Source of the DNA: Penium margaritaceum
Taxonomy: Eukaryota; Streptophyta; Zygnematophyceae; Desmidiales; Peniaceae
Assembly: GCA_023375785.1 (NCBI GenBank)
Contig: SZWC01009415.1
Span: 62,027 to 93,494, forward strand
Direction: 5' to 3'
Length of the DNA: 31,468 nt
The stretch's first letter is position 1, and the number at the start of each line of letters is the position of its first letter. A program made the translations under genes and the position numbers. This document shows, in pieces, positions 27,956-31,468 of the stretch. The notes beneath the pieces were generated by a model. It was given only the letters and a program-made list of their open reading frames with translations. It made no database searches and had not been told where the DNA came from.

Positions 27956-28572
27956 CCGCAGACAGGTTTCGAACCTCGTCACTCCCCATCACGAAACTCG
28001 ACCCAAAAGTGGGTAGGGTGCGTGGAAACAGTGCAGGGGACCCCTACACCACGTGCAAAAGGACATGCGCCTTGGGAAAGGCGCTTCACACGTGAAAGAA
28101 GGCGTCACGGCGTGTGCGCGCCATGGAGGCGTTAGGCGTTTCTGTGGTGGGTGAGACCTCCGCTTCGGTAAGCATAACTTGGGCTACACTTGGCCGAATC
28201 GCGCGCGGTTTGGTGCGTTGGAAAGCTCATGACTATTCCTATAAATGTTGTGATCATGTCTATGTTCAAAATATAACGTAAAACAACATTATTCCCTTCG
28301 CAAACTGACTGTCTCTAAATTCCTGTTCACATAGCGTGATGCGACCAGAAAGCTCACGCTCAGTCTCAGATTCACCCAAAACAGTAGACGTGAACCACTA
28401 GAGTCTATCAGATCAACGTCAGGACTGCACCACGCAGAATCCATCCTGACAAAGGGTTATGGGCCCACAAGTCTGATAGCCTCCAACGTTCACGTCTTCT
28501 GCAACGCACGGGATCGTCATCTTGGACGTTGCCCTGAAGTTCTGAGAACTCATCGGAGTAGCAGCTGTGCAC

Positions 28573-29535
28573 ATGGCGCAGAAGGAGACGCAGCCCATTA
28601 AAAAGTATGCGGGCGGCCCGGGCTTTGGGCTATGGAGGTGGCACTTTGAGTTGCACCTCGCGCATAAGGGGCTGCTTGAGGTTATGATGGGGACGGAAGT
28701 CCTCGACCAAGCGACGGCGACGGAAGCGCAGAAGGAGGCCTTCATAAAGAAGAACATGGAGGCGCTCATGCTGCTGATGTCTGGGACGGCCGAGTCGCAG
28801 TGGGGCTACTTCCAGGGCTGTCAGCTGGCAGTCGAAGCTTGGCAAAAACTCTACTCCATCGATCAATCCAAGTCACTCGCGAACAAAATCTTCGTGATGA
28901 AGCGACTCCTCACTGTGAGAATCGAGGAGGGAGATGATGTCATCTCCGCCATGCAGCAGATCGAGTCGCTTGCCTCGTAATGCAATGACGTGGGGTGGAA
29001 GATCGACACGCAGCTGCAGGCGATGGCCCTCCTCATGGCCCTACCTGACAGTTGGGGCTCACTCATCACTGTCCTAGGAGGATGGGCAGAGGACAAGCTC
29101 ACCTATGGCGCGGTCGCAGAGTACATCCGCAACGAGGCAAAGCGCCAGAGCTGCGGGGAGTCTTCGTCTTCCTCATCGGCCCTTGTCACCAAAATGCGTG
29201 GTGGCGGAAATGGGGGCAAAGGAATCGGCAGAAGAGGTGGCGGCAAGAAGGGCGCCAAGAAAGGTGCGTGCCGCAATTGCGGCAAGGAGGGCCATTGGGC
29301 CCGCAAGTGCCCGGAGGAGGCGAAGACCGGTGGTAAAAACAGCAAGGGCAGGTCGCTCCTCATCGGCAACAAGAATCACTTCCTCAAGAAGGCCAACAGG
29401 CGGTGCCTGGATTCCGGGGCCGAGGAGCACACCCAAGTCGAGAAGGTGGGGTTCGTCACCTACGAGAAGTCCTCCAAGTCAATGGTGGTCGCGAACGACA
29501 AAGTCGAGCCGGCGGCCGGCCAAGGCGACGTGTAG
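28573..29535 (+). pseudogene. Element G gag and protease start
   Basis: The ATG at 28573 begins MAQKETQPIKKYAGGPGFGL. The copia gag core follows (WRWHFELHLAHKGLLEVMMG, AQKEAFIKKNMEALMLLMSG). A TAA at 28978-28980 interrupts it, but the same frame continues (CNDVGWKIDTQLQAMALLMA, LPDSWGSLITVLGG, YIRNEAKRQ). A basic Gly-rich stretch leads to a CX2CX4HX4C knuckle at 29269-29310 (CRNCGKEGHWARKC). Then comes the aspartic protease motif CLDSGAEEH, with Asp at 29410-29412. A TAG at 29533-29535 ends the frame. There is no poly-Q insert, and the gag is unlike that of the main family. Confidence 0.85.
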
Positions 29536-29667
29536 GTGGAAGTCGTGGTGGAAGGAGCTATGCACAATCCGTGATGTGGAGCACGTCCCGGGCCTGGATG
29601 ACATCCTCAGTGTCAGCCGCTTGACGGACAAGGGATATGAGGTGCTCATCTGTGGGAAAGGCGCAGT
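29536..29667 (+). pseudogene. Element G protease to pre-integrase spacer
   Basis: After the TAG the frame reads VEVVVEGAMHNP, then shifts near 29570 to RDVEHVPGLDDILSVSRLTD and KGYEVLICGKGA. This is the usual copia [DV]L[HY]VP.L..NLLSVS.L block. It stops exactly at the F LTR. Confidence 0.8.
29663..29667 (+). repeat. Predicted left target site of F (GCAGT)
   Basis: The five bases before F's TGTTGG. If the insertion was clean, the same five bases should follow F's 3' LTR beyond the window. Confidence 0.5.
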
Positions 29668-30273
29668 TGTTGGAAAGGGAGCCATCCGACTCAATTTCAG
29701 GTCCACAGGAGCAAGTTCCTGGAAAGTACCAGATGCCTGCTCCGATCGCCATTCTGACTTCACCATTCGAAAGATCATGTGGCAAAATGTCTACGGTCCA
29801 AGTTTGAGGCCGATCCAACGGTCGGATTGGGAGATGTGAATTTTCGAAGTTTCGAGGGTCATGGACCGTCGATGTCTGGGTGGGCATGGGTGATGGCTCC
29901 ATGCCTTAGCCTGAGAAAAGAAAAAGGCAAGAGGTCCAGGGTCAGGACCTGATGGGAGAAATATCCAAAAAGGTCCTTGGTCTTAGGATTGCCTTGTCAG
30001 AGTATGCTGACTAGGATAAAGGTACCTCTCCTTACTTTTTAGGTGAGGTGAGATCCTTGTGTGCTAGCCATGGACACATGGCAATTCTCCATGGGTTTGT
30101 GGGTTATGTGACCACTAGGAGTGTGCCATGAGAGCATTCTCTAGNCCAAGCTCTAGCTCTATATGTACTCCATCATTTTGAGTGATTGAACAACCATTCT
30201 TCAGCACAAGTGATGCCTTTCCAATCACACATGCTCGCTGCTCCAAGGCTCCCTCTCTCCTCCAGATCCAACA
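29668..30273 (+). repeat. 5' LTR of element F (with internal gap)
   Basis: TGTTGGAAAGGGAGCC to CCAGATCCAACA. The n at 30145 replaces about 130 bp present in D's LTR, so the true length is about 735 bp. The TATA-like CTATATG is at 30159-30165. Confidence 0.93.
30145..30145. other. Assembly gap (n) in F LTR
   Basis: CTCTAG-n-CCAAGCTCTAGC. The intervening segment, with TGACTGGTCAGCC and TTAGCCTCCATGG in other copies, is missing. Confidence 0.75.
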
Positions 30274-30275
30274 TT

Positions 30276-30288
30276 TGGTATCAGAGCC
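30276..30288 (+). other. Primer binding site (tRNA-iMet), element F
   Basis: TGGTATCAGAGCC, the exact canonical copia primer site, two bases after the LTR. This is the only unmutated primer site in the window. Confidence 0.93.
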
Positions 30289-30920
30289 AAGTTCTGCCAC
30301 TTTTAGCCAGCACAGGCCGTCACTTTGAGAGTGACGGGTTGGGGTGAAACCTTCACCAAATTTGACAATCGACCACTGTATCTTCAAGTTCAAAAGACAA
30401 GCTTTCCAACGAGCTCAACATCGCGAAGATCCAACGGTCGGATTGAGAGTTATGCTCAAAACGAGGTCGGCCAGGGCTACACTCTTCTCTATGAGTAAGA
30501 CTGTCGCCTTGTGATGACCATAACTCTCTCGTTTCTTTGTCAAATTTAAAACGTGGCACATGCGAATTGTAGTATTTTTGCTAAGCTTTCCATTGAAGCA
30601 AAAATATTTGCATTCCATGGATTCGTTTGGGAGAAACGTTGTTTACAAACTGGCTGGCCGCAGTTGGAGTAGGAGCAGAAGCATACCCTGTTTTACAGAG
30701 GTCATATCTTTTGAAATCCCCTGTTGATGACCCTGTTTTATGGGTCGATCTGAAATTTTTTGAGCTGAATTTTCCAGTGGTGGGCTCCGTTTTTTAAAAT
30801 TCCCAGTCTGCTGGCATCTACAGTCCATTTTCTGTCAGACAGATTTCTGGCAGAAGCAGCAGCAGAAGCAGGGGTAGCGCCGCCATCCAAGGGCAGCGCT
30901 GAGCATCACCAAGGCTCAAA
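30289..30920 (+). other. Untranslated leader of element F
   Basis: About 630 bp and non-coding. It contains the conserved hairpin (30317-30337) and the LTR-shared 18-mer (30428-30445), and ends AAGGCTCAAA before gag. Confidence 0.82.
30317..30337 (+). other. Conserved leader hairpin (element F)
   Basis: CCGTCACT-TTGAG-AGTGACGG, 28 bases after the primer site. Confidence 0.65.
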
Positions 30921-31468
30921 ATGGCAGCAGCTGGCGTTGTGACAGCAGCCCAGCCTTTGGAGAGGCTGGAGGGACGCGCCAACTTCACGTTTTGGAAGAT
31001 CCGTACCCGCCTCCTTTTGGAGGAGAGGGGCTTGTGGGAGGTGGTGAGCGGCGACGAGCCGGCTCCAGTTCCNCAGGTGGTGGCGGGGAAGACGCCGCAA
31101 AAGGGTGCAGCTGATGCGGGTTCTTCTGCAGCTGTACCAGCGACGTATGAGGAGTGGAAGAAGGACAGGCAGGCCTATAGGTTGCTTGTCAACACCATCT
31201 CCAACCCGAATCTTCAGTACGTGAGTAACAAGGCTACTGCAAAGGAGGGGTGGGACACATTGTGCAAGAAGTATGAGAGCAAGGATCCTGCATTCCTCAT
31301 GCTTTTGGAGGAAAAGATGATGGCGCTGAAAATGCAAGGTGGTGAAGGGATGGAGGCGTATCTGGACAGGGCCAAGGAGCTGGCGAAGTAGCTGAGAGCG
31401 GCCGGCAACCCTCTGGAAGAGACGCGCTTCATCCTCCTCTTGCTGAGAGGACTCCCAACCAGCTACGA
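30921..31468 (+). pseudogene. Element F gag (partial, runs off window)
   Basis: The start MAAAGVVTAAQPLERLEG at 30921 is followed by the same capsid core as D: FTFWKIRTRLLLEERGLWEV, AYRLLVNTISNPNLQYVS, GWDTLCKKYESKDPAFLMLL. The n at 31073 replaces about 25 bp (D has the codons for KGITAAQ there). A TAG at 31389-31391 (CAG in D) interrupts the frame before the RFILLLLRGLPTSY block, which continues to the window end. The zinc knuckle, if present, lies outside. Confidence 0.88.

Larger units (their letters stand above)
27060..28572 (+). other. Non-coding stretch upstream of element G gag
   Basis: No convincing gene. 27130-27440 is AT-rich and featureless. 27470-28140 is GC-richer and holds palindromes and a tandem repeat (listed separately). 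The open frame of about 100 codons near 27455-27757 shows no family motif. 28140-28572 precedes the G gag and is probably its leader or LTR, but I find no initiator-tRNA-Met primer site and no LTR ends, so G's 5' boundary is undefined. Confidence 0.5.
28573..29667 (+). mobile_element. Copia element G (different family), cut by F
   Basis: Plus-strand gag, zinc knuckle, protease motif and pre-integrase spacer of a second copia family, ending where element F's LTR begins at 29668. The rest of pol should lie beyond F, to the right of the window. Confidence 0.82.
29668..31468 (+). mobile_element. Copia element F, 5' part (runs off window)
   Basis: A plus-strand copy of the main family, with 5' LTR, canonical primer site, leader and the first 180 or so codons of gag. 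It inserted in element G. Gaps at 30145 and 31073 remove parts of the LTR and gag. Confidence 0.92.

Noticed and set aside
29105..29839. 244-codon plus-strand ORF overlapping G gag
   Set aside because: It is in a different frame from the gag, knuckle and protease motifs, is rich in Arg/Ser as expected of a GC-rich shifted frame, and runs into F's LTR.

Overview
This 31.5 kb window is nuclear DNA, almost certainly from a land plant, and consists almost entirely of dead or dying LTR retrotransposons of the Ty1/copia type. The plant call rests on plant-like copia polyproteins (gag, protease, integrase, reverse transcriptase, RNase H in that order), primer sites complementary to the 3' end of initiator tRNA-Met (TGGTATCAGAGCC), and layered nested insertions. 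I see no host protein gene, rRNA, CRISPR array or prokaryotic feature. The species cannot be named from this.

One family dominates. Its LTR is about 735-740 bp (TGTTGG...CCAACA). It has a roughly 620 bp leader, one long gag-pol frame with a glutamine-rich CAG tract between the gag zinc knuckle and the protease, and a purine tract AAAGTGGGAGA before the 3' LTR. I label the copies A (1-6130, minus), H (6131-8244, plus), B (8241-11999, minus), C (12000-15017 and 21146-24032, minus), D (15018-21140, plus), J (24334-25408, fold-back) and F (29668 to the window end, plus), plus a lone LTR X (6417-7155, minus).

The layers can be read from the junctions. D inserted into the integrase region of C with a perfect 5 bp target duplication TCTTT, and removing D rejoins C. 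A inserted into the RT/RNase H part of H, and X also lies in H. B inserted into the 3' LTR of C, then lost its 3' half when its pol joined the end of H's LTR inside a short CT-rich homology. C sits in a gag-like fragment (I). F sits in the protease/integrase boundary of G, a different copia element with its own gag.

From 24.0 to 28.6 kb the DNA is a patchwork. It holds the gag-like fragment I, a fold-back pair of LTR-leader arms around a 14 bp minisatellite, an RNase H relic (K) of a third copia lineage, a 54 bp tandem duplication, a tRNA-like A-box/B-box pair, a candidate LTR of another family (L, 26596-27059) and a GC-richer stretch with palindromes but no recognisable gene.

No copy is autonomous as read: every gag-pol carries stops, frameshifts, lost catalytic residues or assembly gaps (an n at five places stands for missing sequence). 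Many stops are CAG to TAG changes, which suggests decay of CHG-methylated DNA. I found no evidence of a new biological system. The most interesting items are the decay signature, the conserved leader hairpin, the LTR/leader shared motif, the poly-Q gag insert and the fold-back structure.
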